Shown in pieces: positions 45,696 to 54,298 of a stretch of 64,000 bases of DNA; the first letter of the stretch is position 1; each line of letters starts with the position of its first letter. The notes under the pieces were generated by a model. That model ran no database searches and was not told where the DNA came from. It saw nothing but the letters and a program-made list of their open reading frames with translations. Both the position numbers and the translations under genes were made by a program. This DNA is from Planctomycetota bacterium (GTDB taxonomy: Bacteria > Planctomycetota > Phycisphaerae > Phycisphaerales > UBA1924): the NCBI GenBank assembly GCA_024280755.1, contig JAJRPN010000036.1, positions 1 to 64,000 of the forward strand. The letters run 5' to 3'.

Positions 45696-47339
45696 ATGTC
45701 TAAAACCCTGACCCGTTTTTCATTCCGAAATCTGTTTGGAGCCGATACTTTGATCATGGTCCGATCTGGTCATGTTGTGATGCTGTGCGCCCTCGTCTTG
45801 CTGACAATGGGTGTCGTGATGGTGCAATCCGCCGGGATGCAGGTGCGTCCATTGCAGGTCGATGCCGATCCGACGGCTGCTGCTGCGGTGTCTGGCGTGA
45901 CCGCCGAGTCTTTGCTGACCTCGCGGACAAGTATCTACTTAGTGATTGCGGTCCTGGCGATGGCGATCGCGTCGAGATTGCCCATCCGTAAGTTCGCCGA
46001 TCGGCTCGAACGCGTGGTCTGGTTCAAGCCCGGAGGCGATCTTGGGGTTTTGATCATCGGATCATTGATGCTCGTCGGGTTGCTCTCGTTGGTCTATGTG
46101 CCTGGGCTTGCCCGGGTGCAGAACGGATCTGGGCGATGGATCAATCTGCATATTCCAGGCTTGGAAAGCATTCAGCCATCAGAGATCGTGAAATGGTCGA
46201 TCATTGTGCTTGTCGCGTGGTACGCTGCTCGGCTGGGATCGTATCAAGAAAACAAACTCCGTAAGTTTTTTACCGGATTGCTGCCGGTGTGCTTGTGTGC
46301 TGGGGTGGTTGCTGGTGTTGTGGTGCTTGAGGATTTGGGCACCGGGGCATTGATGATCGCTGCGACGGGTGTGGTCTTGCTTGCTGCGGGTGCACGATGG
46401 ATTCACTTTGGGATGTTTATCCCTCCTGTGTTGATGAGCGTGGTGCTTGCGATCTTGGCTGCGCCCTATCGCAAAGATCGCATCGTCGCGTTTATGGATC
46501 CATACGCCGATCCATCGGGCACTGGATATCACCTGATCCAATCCATCGCCACCGTCGCAGGTGGCGGCGTGTTCGGACGCGGACTGGGCAACGGCTTACA
46601 AAAATTTGGATACCTCCCCGAAGATACGACCGATTTTCTGTTCGCCATCGTGAGCGAAGAACTCGGGCTCATCGGGGTGCTGATTGTTGTGTGTGCCTAC
46701 GCCGGGATCGCTTGGACCGGCACGAGCATCGCGATGCGTGAACGCTCGATGATGCTCAAGCTGATTACCCTTGGGGTCATCGCAACGATTTCGATGCAGG
46801 CATTGATTAACTTGGTGGTCGTCACCGGGCTTGGCCCGACCAAAGGCATCGCGCTGCCTTTGATGTCTTCGGGGGGAACCGGGTGGATCATGACCGCGTT
46901 CGCATTGGGCTTGGTTGTGTCGATTGATCGCACGCGTGAAAATGCCCGTGTGTATGTCGATGCGTTCGCGAGCGAGGACGAAGAACTTATCGCACTGCGG
47001 GCCCAGCGGGATTCAGAGATTGATGCTAAGCCGAGCTTTGCGGATCGTGCCGGGCTTTGGGGGGCATCGGTGATGCACACAGTTCGCGCTCCCGCTCAGC
47101 TTGTTCCGATTACGACTCCGCCAGCGATGCCTCAAGACTACAGCGCCTACGACGCGAATCCGATCGACGATGCCGAGATGGAAGAGCTGCTTGGCGGCTC
47201 GATCGCTTGGGAATCATCCGAACCAAAGACACCAATGAAGGTACAGATCATGGATCGGTTCCGATCAAAGCCCAAGCCGACACCAGATTCATACGAAGAA
47301 GCGGACGATCAGGACGAGCGGGCAGATTTGTTCTTATGA
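45696..47339 (+). CDS. ftsW: Peptidoglycan polymerase of the SEDS family, FtsW-like
   Basis: Polymerises lipid II during septal wall synthesis, with a class B PBP partner. About ten membrane helices are present. SEDS hallmarks are GSGRWINL, SIQPSEIVKWSIIVLVAW, DLGTGALM, FLFAIVSEELGLIG and GLGPTKGIALPLMSSGGTGW (FtsW/RodA consensus KGxxLPxxSxGG). Unlike most members it has a 120-residue soluble C-terminal tail after SIDRTREN, rich in Asp/Glu/Pro, and a long periplasmic insert after helix 1. A small hairpin (TAGGG/CCCTA, 45673-45688) sits just before the ATG. The stop overlaps murG by ATGA, and this pair is typical of division gene clusters. Confidence 0.92.
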   Translation: MSKTLTRFSFRNLFGADTLIMVRSGHVVMLCALVLLTMGVVMVQSAGMQVRPLQVDADPTAAAAVSGVTAESLLTSRTSIYLVIAVLAMAIASRLPIRKFADRLERVVWFKPGGDLGVLIIGSLMLVGLLSLVYVPGLARVQNGSGRWINLHIPGLESIQPSEIVKWSIIVLVAWYAARLGSYQENKLRKFFTGLLPVCLCAGVVAGVVVLEDLGTGALMIAATGVVLLAAGARWIHFGMFIPPVLMSVVLAILAAPYRKDRIVAFMDPYADPSGTGYHLIQSIATVAGGGVFGRGLGNGLQKFGYLPEDTTDFLFAIVSEELGLIGVLIVVCAYAGIAWTGTSIAMRERSMMLKLITLGVIATISMQALINLVVVTGLGPTKGIALPLMSSGGTGWIMTAFALGLVVSIDRTRENARVYVDAFASEDEELIALRAQRDSEIDAKPSFADRAGLWGASVMHTVRAPAQLVPITTPPAMPQDYSAYDANPIDDAEMEELLGGSIAWESSEPKTPMKVQIMDRFRSKPKPTPDSYEEADDQDERADLFL

Positions 47340-48478
47340 AACCAAGCCCAGAGCAAACCGGGCCAAGGGCGTTTGTCTTTGCGGGCGGTGGCACCGGCGG
47401 GCATATCTATCCTGCCCTTGCAATCATCGAACAACTCAAGGCGATTGATCCAGATGTTGATGTGCATATCTTGTGCTCGAGCCGGGCGATTGATACAGAG
47501 ATATTGAGCAAAGAACACATCGCGTTTTCGCCGATCGCTGCGATGCCGATCTCGACCAAGCCCAAAGGCTTAATCAAGTTTGTGACCAGTTGGGGCCCGA
47601 GCGTGCGGGCAACCAGAGATTGTTTGCAGAGCTTCAAGCAAACCCATGACTCGGTCGTGCTGGTTGCAATGGGCGGGTTTGTTGCAGCTCCAGCAGCCCG
47701 CGCCGGGCACGCTGAGAAGATCGCGGTGGTGCTGGTGAATCTCGACGCGGTGCCGGGCAAGGCCAATGTGTTGATTGCCAAGAAGGCGCGAGAAATCTAT
47801 ACCGCAGCATCGATCGTTGGCTTTGAATCATGGAAGCGTGTTCGCCCGATCGTTCGGTCTCAGGCCGACGGGTTGTGTCCTGCACAAGAGGCGCGAAAAT
47901 CGTTCGGGCTCGATGCCAACACCAACACCCTGCTCATCACCGGCGGCTCACAAGGTGCGCAATCAATCAACAACTTTGTGCGCACAATGGTTGAACAACA
48001 AGCTGAGGCTTTTGATGGGTGGCAGGTCATCCATCAGGTCGGTAACAAGCTAAGCGACGCCGAGATCGAAGCCATTCGATCGGTCTATGGTTCCGCCAAG
48101 ATCGGCGCATGGGTCGAGCCGTTTATTGATGACATGGGCATTGCATTATCAGCTGCAAGCGTCTCACTGGGGCGTTGCGGGGCCGGGACAGTCGCCGAGT
48201 GTTGGGCAGCCAAGCTGCCTTCGGTTTTCTTTCCTTATCCATTTCATGCGGACGAACACCAGAAGCACAATGCTCAGGTCTTGGTCGATGCCCGGTGTGC
48301 ATTGGTGTTGACCGATCTTGTCGATGCCGATCGGAACTTTGCCAAGCACAGCGACGCGTTTGCACAGGTGTTGGTGTCCCAAGCACATCGGCAAACAATG
48401 CAGGCGGGGTATGCAGATCTTGGATCACCCGATGGGGCAGAAGCAATCGCCAAAGAACTGATGTCCTTGCGCGGATGA
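47336..48478 (+). CDS. murG: UDP-N-acetylglucosamine:lipid I GlcNAc transferase
   Basis: Adds GlcNAc to lipid I to make lipid II on the inner face of the membrane. A GT-B fold enzyme of 380 residues. The N-terminal Gly loop is FAGGGTGGHIYPALAI, the second is LITGGSQGAQSINNF, and the donor site is SVSLGRCGAGTVAECWAAKLP followed by FPYPFHADEHQKHNA. All match MurG. The start at 47336 overlaps the ftsW stop (ATGA). With ftsW it indicates a peptidoglycan-making organism. It has no ribosome binding site of its own and probably relies on coupling. Confidence 0.95.
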   Translation: MKPSPEQTGPRAFVFAGGGTGGHIYPALAIIEQLKAIDPDVDVHILCSSRAIDTEILSKEHIAFSPIAAMPISTKPKGLIKFVTSWGPSVRATRDCLQSFKQTHDSVVLVAMGGFVAAPAARAGHAEKIAVVLVNLDAVPGKANVLIAKKAREIYTAASIVGFESWKRVRPIVRSQADGLCPAQEARKSFGLDANTNTLLITGGSQGAQSINNFVRTMVEQQAEAFDGWQVIHQVGNKLSDAEIEAIRSVYGSAKIGAWVEPFIDDMGIALSAASVSLGRCGAGTVAECWAAKLPSVFFPYPFHADEHQKHNAQVLVDARCALVLTDLVDADRNFAKHSDAFAQVLVSQAHRQTMQAGYADLGSPDGAEAIAKELMSLRG

Positions 48479-48616
48479 TTTCTGAAGATCGTTATTCGGA
48501 CGCAGTTCGATCGATGAAGCAGGAATATTCGAGTTTGGCTGGTTTTTGGGTGTTTTTGATGGCATGCGCGATACACTAGATGCGTGATATCACAAGAAAA
48601 CACACACAACTCGACA

Positions 48617-49159
48617 ATGCCCACGCAGGTTTGTATCCTTTGGCACGCAGCTGAAAGGTCTCCAGCAGATGCCTTGGTGCGTGCGTTGATCAATCGCGGA
48701 TTGTCGGTCACCCTCGCAACAAGCAAGCATGCGGTGTTTGCTGCTGCCTGTCAATGCGACCAATCGGCCAATCGGGTCGTGATTGTGCTTGATGAGCGAG
48801 AATCGCTTGTTGGTGTCGATCGTGTGCTCGACGGGCTTGAGCGATTTGGCCCGGGTGTGATTTGTTGGGAACATTGCCCTGGCGCGAACCCGCCGATGGT
48901 TCCGGTCGTACGAACAGTAGTGCCCAAGCCAAAGGTTCAGGTGCAGCAGGTGTGTGCAGATCCTGTCCCTGGGCGAGATATCCCCGCTGCCAAGCTTCGG
49001 CTTGTCAATGAGAACGAATCAATAGCAAACAAACCACCAGTGAAGTTGCTCAGGCCGATACCCAAGGGCGGCACAATCAGTTCGAGCGATGTGCTTGATG
49101 CCGACGAGCTTGATGCACTGCTCGCAGGCGAGATGGGTGAAGGCCGAAGAGGCAAGTAA
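48617..49159 (+). CDS. Unknown protein preceding the diguanylate cyclase
   Basis: A 180-residue protein. The first 100 residues look like a small alpha-beta domain: QVCILWHAAERSPADALVRALINRG, then VVIVLDERESLVGVDRVLDGLERFGP. This could be a receiver- or Rossmann-like fold without clear catalytic residues. A Pro/Val-rich linker (VPVVRTVVPKPKVQVQQV) leads to a C-terminal segment ending DVLDADELDALLAGEMGE, which resembles the short LSxxEIDALL-type peptides of flagellar and secretion proteins. It ends 6 bases before the GGDEF gene, so the two are probably co-transcribed. Start at ATG 48617; a GTG at 48584 is possible. Confidence 0.6.
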   Translation: MPTQVCILWHAAERSPADALVRALINRGLSVTLATSKHAVFAAACQCDQSANRVVIVLDERESLVGVDRVLDGLERFGPGVICWEHCPGANPPMVPVVRTVVPKPKVQVQQVCADPVPGRDIPAAKLRLVNENESIANKPPVKLLRPIPKGGTISSSDVLDADELDALLAGEMGEGRRGK

Positions 49160-49165
49160 GAGGAT

Positions 49166-50659
49166 ATGACAAGAGTGAGTTCAATCCCAAACCAACACGA
49201 AAACGACCAGCCTCATGACCAGCCGTCATGGCGCGTGATTCTTGTTGGGCGGACCGGGCTCGATCAGCTACTCCGGCGTGATGCTTCGATTGAGTTGATC
49301 CGGGCCAAAGACACCATCGATGCGATCGGCGAGCTTTCTGATCCGATCGATACTCTATCGCCTGCACAGGCTGCGGTTGTTGTTGCCGCGTCGATCGAGC
49401 CGAGCGATGACGAGCTTGTTGAGTTTATCGAGAGTTTACGATTAATCGATTCGCAGGTGCGTGTGCTTCGTGTTGGTTCGCAGCGAGCACCCTACGACGG
49501 GTGCATCGATGCGCAAGCAACGCGTGAAGAGATTCTCGAAGCGATCGAGCAGGCAGAGCCTATGGCTGAAGCGGTATCATTGCGGTTTGTTGAAGCTCCC
49601 CAAGCAGAAGCAGTTGTTGAAACAGTTGCTGAATCTGAAGTGGAACCCGAGCCAGAAACAGAACCCGAGATCGTGGTTGTCGCCAAGAACGAAGATTTCG
49701 AGCACAAAGCGCAGGAGTCTTTCGAGGAAGAATCTGATTTGCACAAGCAGGTGCTGATTGGCACCGAAGCGATCGACAAGCCAACATCAACAATGCAGCA
49801 GGCTCCATCAGCTGGGCCAAACGATGACCAAGCACTTGTCGAAGCAATGCTTGTAGGGCGATCGGTTCTTGAGATCGCTGTCGAACGAATCAACGCTCGG
49901 CTCGATCGTGATGATGTATCGTTCATGCCCGATGAAGAAGCGGTCGGCATGCCTGTGATGGTGGGGAACCAGATCGCGGGCAAGCTCGTTTGCAAAGATC
50001 AATCATGGGCGATGGGCGATGGTCACGAAGTATTAACCCAGCAGAGCCAATGGCTCGCCGGTTGGATCAAGCTTGAGATTCAACAAGCCGAGCTTCGCAA
50101 CGCTGCATTTACCGATTCACTCACTGGCGCATGGAACCGCCGATACTTCACGCGGTATCTCGATGCAGCGATTATCCAATCACGCATCGCGCGTCAGCCT
50201 TTGACCGTGATGTTGTTCGATATCGACGGATTCAAGCACTACAACGATACCTATGGGCATGCAGCGGGCGATGAGATCTTGGTCGAAACAGTCAAGCTGC
50301 TCAAATCGGTCATTCGGCCATCCGATCGTGTGTGTCGAGTTGGCGGCGACGAGTTTGCGGTGATCTTCTACGAGCCCAAAGGGCCAAGAGATTCAGAGAG
50401 CAAGCCGCTCGAATCGGTCTATCAGATCGCGACTCGTTTTCAGAGGCAGATCTGTTCGCATCGGTTCCCCAAGCTCGCTGGCGAAGCCCAAGGCACGCTG
50501 ACGGTTTCGGGCGGGTTGGCATCGTACCCGTGGGACGGGCACGATTCAGAGTCGTTGCTTGAGCAAGCCGATCAGCTCGCGATGGAATCCAAACGCAACG
50601 GCAAGAACGCCATGACCCTCGGGCCAGGCGCCGAATCAATCTGTAAAAACAAGTGTTGA
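49166..50659 (+). CDS. Diguanylate cyclase (GGDEF domain)
   Basis: A 497-residue soluble protein. An N-terminal alpha-beta domain (about 20-130) is followed by an acidic spacer (residues 150-200, rich in Glu, Val and Pro), a helical or GAF-like region (about 220-310), and a GGDEF domain (about 315-485). The domain has the usual start FTDSLTGAWNRRYF, FDIDGFKHYNDTYGHAAGD, and the active site RVGGDEFAVIF. An RxxD inhibitory site (RPSD) sits five residues before GGDEF, so product feedback is likely. It makes c-di-GMP, which in this context could regulate the envelope and polysaccharide systems seen in the window. The upstream gene may encode a partner. Confidence 0.9.
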   Translation: MTRVSSIPNQHENDQPHDQPSWRVILVGRTGLDQLLRRDASIELIRAKDTIDAIGELSDPIDTLSPAQAAVVVAASIEPSDDELVEFIESLRLIDSQVRVLRVGSQRAPYDGCIDAQATREEILEAIEQAEPMAEAVSLRFVEAPQAEAVVETVAESEVEPEPETEPEIVVVAKNEDFEHKAQESFEEESDLHKQVLIGTEAIDKPTSTMQQAPSAGPNDDQALVEAMLVGRSVLEIAVERINARLDRDDVSFMPDEEAVGMPVMVGNQIAGKLVCKDQSWAMGDGHEVLTQQSQWLAGWIKLEIQQAELRNAAFTDSLTGAWNRRYFTRYLDAAIIQSRIARQPLTVMLFDIDGFKHYNDTYGHAAGDEILVETVKLLKSVIRPSDRVCRVGGDEFAVIFYEPKGPRDSESKPLESVYQIATRFQRQICSHRFPKLAGEAQGTLTVSGGLASYPWDGHDSESLLEQADQLAMESKRNGKNAMTLGPGAESICKNKC

Positions 50660-50672
50660 TTGATTGTCATCC

Positions 50673-50774
50673 GGGTGCCACGGTTTGATCCGCGCAGCGG
50701 ACAAGCCGTGTCTTGGGTTGCGATCGTTCTGGCTGAAGACACGGCTTGCCGAAGACGGTCAAGCCATGGCACCC
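50673..50774. repeat. Imperfect palindromic repeat, family B, copy 2
   Basis: A 102-bp element from GGGTGCC to GGCACCC. The inner arms AAGCCGTGTCTT (50703-50714) and AAGACACGGCTT (50736-50747) are perfect 12-bp complements. The arms next to the ends carry GGTTTGATCCGC and ACGGTCAAGCCATGG. It lies between the diguanylate cyclase and HAD genes and has no coding content. The layout is like a MITE or a mobile hairpin. Confidence 0.8.
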
Positions 50775-50802
50775 ACTCGATTCCAAAGGTCTATGCTCTG
50801 CT

Positions 50803-51705
50803 ATGCCTGCTGCTCGTCATCCAGTCGATCTGATCGCTCTCGATCTCGACGGCACACTCATGGGCACCAACGAACTCGTCTCTCAAGCAAACATCGACGC
50901 GGTCTGCCGTGCCCGCGATGCCGGGATCACGGTTTTGGTGTGTACAGGTCGCGGGCTTGGTGAATCTGGCCGAGCGATGAAGGCGATCAATCAGCAAGAT
51001 CCGGTGATGGTCGCGGGCGGGTCGATTATCGCCGATCCGGTCTCAGGCGAAACGCTCCATCGGTTCACGATGTCACAACAAGTCGTCGCTTCGGCCACCG
51101 AGTTGTTCCACGAAGCAAACTGCCCTGCATTGATCATGAAAGATCCAACAGAGATCGGATATGACTATCTCGTTGTGCATTCCGATGACGAACATCCGAT
51201 CCATCCGATTACAAAGTGGTGGTTCGATGATCATCAGCTCAGTGTCAACTACGCCAAGCATGTGCATCACGACGAGCATCCTGAGCATACGGTGCGGGTG
51301 GGGGTGTGCGTCGAACAATCGGTATCGAATGCGATCTCGAAGAAGATTGGTGAGTTGCTCGGTGACGATGTGTGGCTGTACGATTTTCCGTGTGTGATGC
51401 CGGCAAATCATCGTGGCGAGGTGGTACATATCTTGGAGCTGTTCGCAGCCAAGATCAATAAATGGGCAGCCATCTCATGGTATTTGGATAGACACAATAT
51501 AGATCCTTCTCGCGTCGCGGCGATTGGAGATCAGGTCAACGATGTGCCCATGATCGAAGCGGCCGGCGTGGGGATCGCGATGGGCAATGCGATTGTAGAA
51601 GTTCAGAATCACGCGAAATATACCACCGCCACCAACGACAACGACGGCGTTGCCCACGCGATCAACGCGATTCTCGATGGTAATCTCGCTGCGTTGAAAT
51701 CCTGA
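50803..51705 (+). CDS. HAD-superfamily phosphatase, Cof type
   Basis: A 300-residue HAD hydrolase of subfamily IIB. Motif I is LIALDLDGTLMG (nucleophile Asp and acid Asp), motif II is VLVCTGRGL, motif III the Lys near FAAKINKWAAI, and motif IV GDQVNDVPMIEAAG. Between motifs II and III lies the large C2-type cap of the Cof family. Substrates are usually sugar phosphates, FMN-like compounds or pyridoxal phosphate. The start is at 50803; the open frame upstream runs into the family B repeat and is excluded. It is followed by rsmA 18 bases later. Confidence 0.9.
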   Translation: MPAARHPVDLIALDLDGTLMGTNELVSQANIDAVCRARDAGITVLVCTGRGLGESGRAMKAINQQDPVMVAGGSIIADPVSGETLHRFTMSQQVVASATELFHEANCPALIMKDPTEIGYDYLVVHSDDEHPIHPITKWWFDDHQLSVNYAKHVHHDEHPEHTVRVGVCVEQSVSNAISKKIGELLGDDVWLYDFPCVMPANHRGEVVHILELFAAKINKWAAISWYLDRHNIDPSRVAAIGDQVNDVPMIEAAGVGIAMGNAIVEVQNHAKYTTATNDNDGVAHAINAILDGNLAALKS

Positions 51706-51723
51706 TCGACTACTATACAAGCC

Positions 51724-52575
51724 ATGCAAACCCTCACCCAAATTCGAGATCTTCTGGCGATGGCCGGGCACGAACCCAAGAAAGCCCTCGGCCAAAACTT
51801 CTTGATCGATCACAACCTGATCCGCAAACTCGTCGATGCATCGGGTGTGCAGGCTGGTGATTTGGTCCTTGAGATCGGGCCCGGCACGGGTGCACTCACC
51901 GTCGAACTGCTCGAACGCGGGTGCATTGTCATCGCAGGGGAACTCGATAAAGATTTTGTTCGTGTGCTTGGTGAAACACTCGCTCAAGAATACCCCGATA
52001 CCCTGACCATCATCGAAGGCGATTGCCTCGCCAACAAACGCGCGATGCACGAAGATCTTGTTGATGCGATCGCAGGGCGTGAGTTCAAGATGGTGGCGAA
52101 CCTGCCCTATCACGCCGCGACGCCTTTGATGCTCGCGTTGATGACCCAGCATCCCAACTGTTTGGGTATGTACACGACGATCCAGCACGAGGTGGTCGAA
52201 CGGTTTGGTGCATCGCACAACTCGAAGGTCTATGGCACAATATCAATCATCGCCCAGTGTTTGGGCGAGGTCGGCACGATCGCCAAGTTGTCGCCGGGGT
52301 GTTTTTGGCCTCAACCCAGCGTCGGCAGCGCGATGATGCGTTGGGATCGCTCGATGGAAGCGATCGCGAACGAAGAGTCTGATTGGTGGGCAACGATGGC
52401 CGACATGACACAGTCGTTGTTCCAGCGAAGGCGTAAGAAGCTCGCCGGGAGCGTGAAGGTGATGACCAAGACCCCGATCGAGTGGCCTGAGGGTGTGTCA
52501 AGCGATGCCCGGATCGATGCGCTCATGCCAATGCAGGTCAATGCGCTGTGTAAGGCGATCGCCAACGCATATTGA
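51724..52575 (+). CDS. rsmA: 16S rRNA dimethyladenosine transferase
   Basis: Dimethylates two adjacent adenines in the 3' terminal helix of 16S rRNA during late 30S assembly. The 283-residue length is typical. Motif X is KALGQNFLID, motif I is LEIGPGTGALTVELLERG, motif II AGELDKDF, motif III EGDCLA and motif IV ANLPYHAATPLM (NLPY). The C-terminal small domain (PQPSVGSAMMRWDR and onward) is present. It follows the HAD gene closely, and a repeat separates it from the APH-like gene. Confidence 0.95.
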   Translation: MQTLTQIRDLLAMAGHEPKKALGQNFLIDHNLIRKLVDASGVQAGDLVLEIGPGTGALTVELLERGCIVIAGELDKDFVRVLGETLAQEYPDTLTIIEGDCLANKRAMHEDLVDAIAGREFKMVANLPYHAATPLMLALMTQHPNCLGMYTTIQHEVVERFGASHNSKVYGTISIIAQCLGEVGTIAKLSPGCFWPQPSVGSAMMRWDRSMEAIANEESDWWATMADMTQSLFQRRRKKLAGSVKVMTKTPIEWPEGVSSDARIDALMPMQVNALCKAIANAY

Positions 52576-52587
52576 GAAGTTGTCTTT

Positions 52588-52812
52588 GTCCCTCCCCCGT
52601 CCCGACGGGGGAGGTGTCCGTGTCTTCGCGGACGGAGGGGGGCTCTTCTTCTTCTTTTGCCCCTCCCTGCGCCCCGCGGGGAGGGGTCGAACGAAGTGAG
52701 ACGGAGGGGTGTCTTCGAACTTCTTCTCTTGATGACTTATGAAGAATAAAGAGAAGACACCCCTCCGTCTGCTGCGCAGCCACCTCCCCGCGGGGCGCAG
52801 GGAGGGGCAAGA
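52588..52812. repeat. Palindromic intergenic repeat, family A, copy 4
   Basis: A 225-bp element with the same layout as copy 1. The left part is CCTCCCCCGTCCCGACGGGG with a GTCCGTGTCTTCGCGGAC tip. A central inverted pair (GCGCCCCGCGGGGAGG) frames tips CGAACGAAGTGAG and GCTGCGCAGC, with an AT-rich hinge (TTGATGACTTATGAAG). It fills most of the gap between rsmA and the APH-like gene. Confidence 0.85.
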
Positions 52813-52891
52813 GGAGAGAACCGATTGCCTTTCTTGCTATCTTCATGCGAAATTCTCTCCCCACTCGCTCGCAGTGCGAACCTGATAGCAC

Positions 52892-52897
52892 TATAAT
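52892..52897 (+). promoter_or_regulatory. Candidate -10 element of the APH-like gene
   Basis: A perfect TATAAT 62 bases before the ATG at 52959. No convincing -35 is found 16-18 bases upstream, so the assignment is weak. Confidence 0.35.
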
Positions 52898-52958
52898 GCG
52901 TACTACAGAACGAACGCTGTTGATGTTTTTCTCCCGGTTTGTAAAGGATTAGTGCACG

Positions 52959-53984
52959 ATGCCCCAGCTCGATGGACAAGCACTCGCCAGCACGCTCGAT
53001 CCTGAACTTCATAAAGCATGTCATGGCCGACTCGGGCCGATCTCGTGGTTTCGCGCGACCTGGCAGCACGGGGGCGCGGGCACCGGGTTTTCAACATGGT
53101 CACTGCCAGATCGCACCTGCGGGCATCGAGAGATCCCTTGCGTGGTCAAAATGCCAATTGGGTACTCTGAATATTTTTGGACCAAGCGTCTCGGATTAGT
53201 CCATCCTGATGAATGGGATGAGCCGCGATCATTGGCGTTGCCTACGCCGAGGGTCTTGGCAGCGGGCTTTGAGCTTGGGGGCTATGACTTGGCCTGGGTG
53301 GTCATGGAGCGGTTTGAGAATCCGCCTTTGGCGTTGGAGAAGACCGAATCATCGATGTGGGAGATGTTCGAGTCGGCTGCCGAGTTTCATGCCGCAGCCA
53401 TTTTGGAGAAACCCATCGACATGACCCAGCTTCAACCACCCAAAGATTGGGTAGGCTTGGTCAGTAAAGGACTCGTTGCGATTCGTGAGAACGATATCGA
53501 AGATGGTGATCGTTGGATCAAGGCCCTTGAGCGTGTTCAAGGGTGCATCGATAAGCTAGTCGAGCGATGGGTTGGACGCGAGATTGATACCTGGTGTCAT
53601 CATGATTTACATCCGCACAACGCGATGAGGCGGGTGATGGAGAAGATTGATGGCCCAGTAGGCTCGAATCTACACGGGCATTGCGCATTGATCGATTTGG
53701 CCTTGGTCAGCCCAGGATCCTGGATCGAGGATGCGCTCTATATGGAAAGGCTGTTCTGGGGGCGTGAAGAGCAGTTGTGCAATATTGACCCGCTTACGAC
53801 ACTCGGAGCCACTCGCCAGGCGATCGGATTGCCCGCTGGTGACGAAGCTTTTGAGCTCGCAGATGTCCGAAGAGTGCTTATGGCCGCCTCTTCACCAGTC
53901 TTTTTACGAACAGAAGGCGATCAAGTCTATCTGAAAGCGGCTTTAAGCGTAGTTGAGCGACTTTTGCCCCGGTTTATAGGGTAA
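52959..53984 (+). CDS. Aminoglycoside phosphotransferase-like (APH/ChoK superfamily) kinase
   Basis: A 341-residue soluble protein with the protein-kinase-like fold of small-molecule kinases. The N-lobe has CVVKMPIGYSEYF (ATP-site Lys). The catalytic loop is TWCHHDLHPHNAM, and the metal-binding Asp lies in HCALIDLALVSPG. The sequence DLAWVVMERFENPP is the hinge. Substrates of this group include aminoglycosides, choline, sugars and homoserine; nothing here tells which. It stands alone after the family A repeat, with AAAGGA 11 bases before the ATG. No other antibiotic-resistance context is present, so a metabolic role is likelier. Confidence 0.82.
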   Translation: MPQLDGQALASTLDPELHKACHGRLGPISWFRATWQHGGAGTGFSTWSLPDRTCGHREIPCVVKMPIGYSEYFWTKRLGLVHPDEWDEPRSLALPTPRVLAAGFELGGYDLAWVVMERFENPPLALEKTESSMWEMFESAAEFHAAAILEKPIDMTQLQPPKDWVGLVSKGLVAIRENDIEDGDRWIKALERVQGCIDKLVERWVGREIDTWCHHDLHPHNAMRRVMEKIDGPVGSNLHGHCALIDLALVSPGSWIEDALYMERLFWGREEQLCNIDPLTTLGATRQAIGLPAGDEAFELADVRRVLMAASSPVFLRTEGDQVYLKAALSVVERLLPRFIG

Positions 53985-54084
53985 GATAGTGTACCAGCCT
54001 TGGCGATGGATCGTTGAGGTTTGATTATGCACACAAGACCGGGGACCAGTGGGTTTCCCATCGTACGGAAAGAGAGTGTCATCT

Positions 54085-54255
54085 ATGGATCAGCTCGAAC
54101 AACTCCAGCAGCTCGCCGAATCATGCCGCGAAGATTACAACAAAGCCAAAGGCGGCAACAAAGCCGCCGGCACACGCGTCCGTAAAATCATGCAGGATGT
54201 AAAGAATGTTGCCCAGGATATCCGCAAGGAAATGCTCGGCTCACGCGAAGATTAA
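54085..54255 (+). CDS. Short histone H1-like protein (Hc1 type)
   Basis: A 56-residue helical protein: LEQLQQLAESCREDYNKAKG, then GNKAAGTRVRKIMQDVKN. The phrase KGGNKAAGTRVRK matches the core of chlamydial Hc1 and its planctomycete counterparts, in which GNKAAxxRVR is the most conserved part. Long forms carry Lys/Ala-rich tails that bind DNA; this one lacks a tail entirely. The start at 54085 follows AAAGAGAG. It may be a small nucleoid or ribosome-associated protein. Between the APH-like and FabZ-like genes, on the same strand. Confidence 0.75.
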   Translation: MDQLEQLQQLAESCREDYNKAKGGNKAAGTRVRKIMQDVKNVAQDIRKEMLGSRED

Positions 54256-54298
54256 CTCTTCGGCTCCGAAAAACACACAGTCCCTCGGAGTTCGTGGC

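Noticed and set aside
52959-53984. Aminoglycoside resistance gene
   Set aside because: The APH fold is shared by many metabolic kinases, and there is no resistance context; only the superfamily is called.
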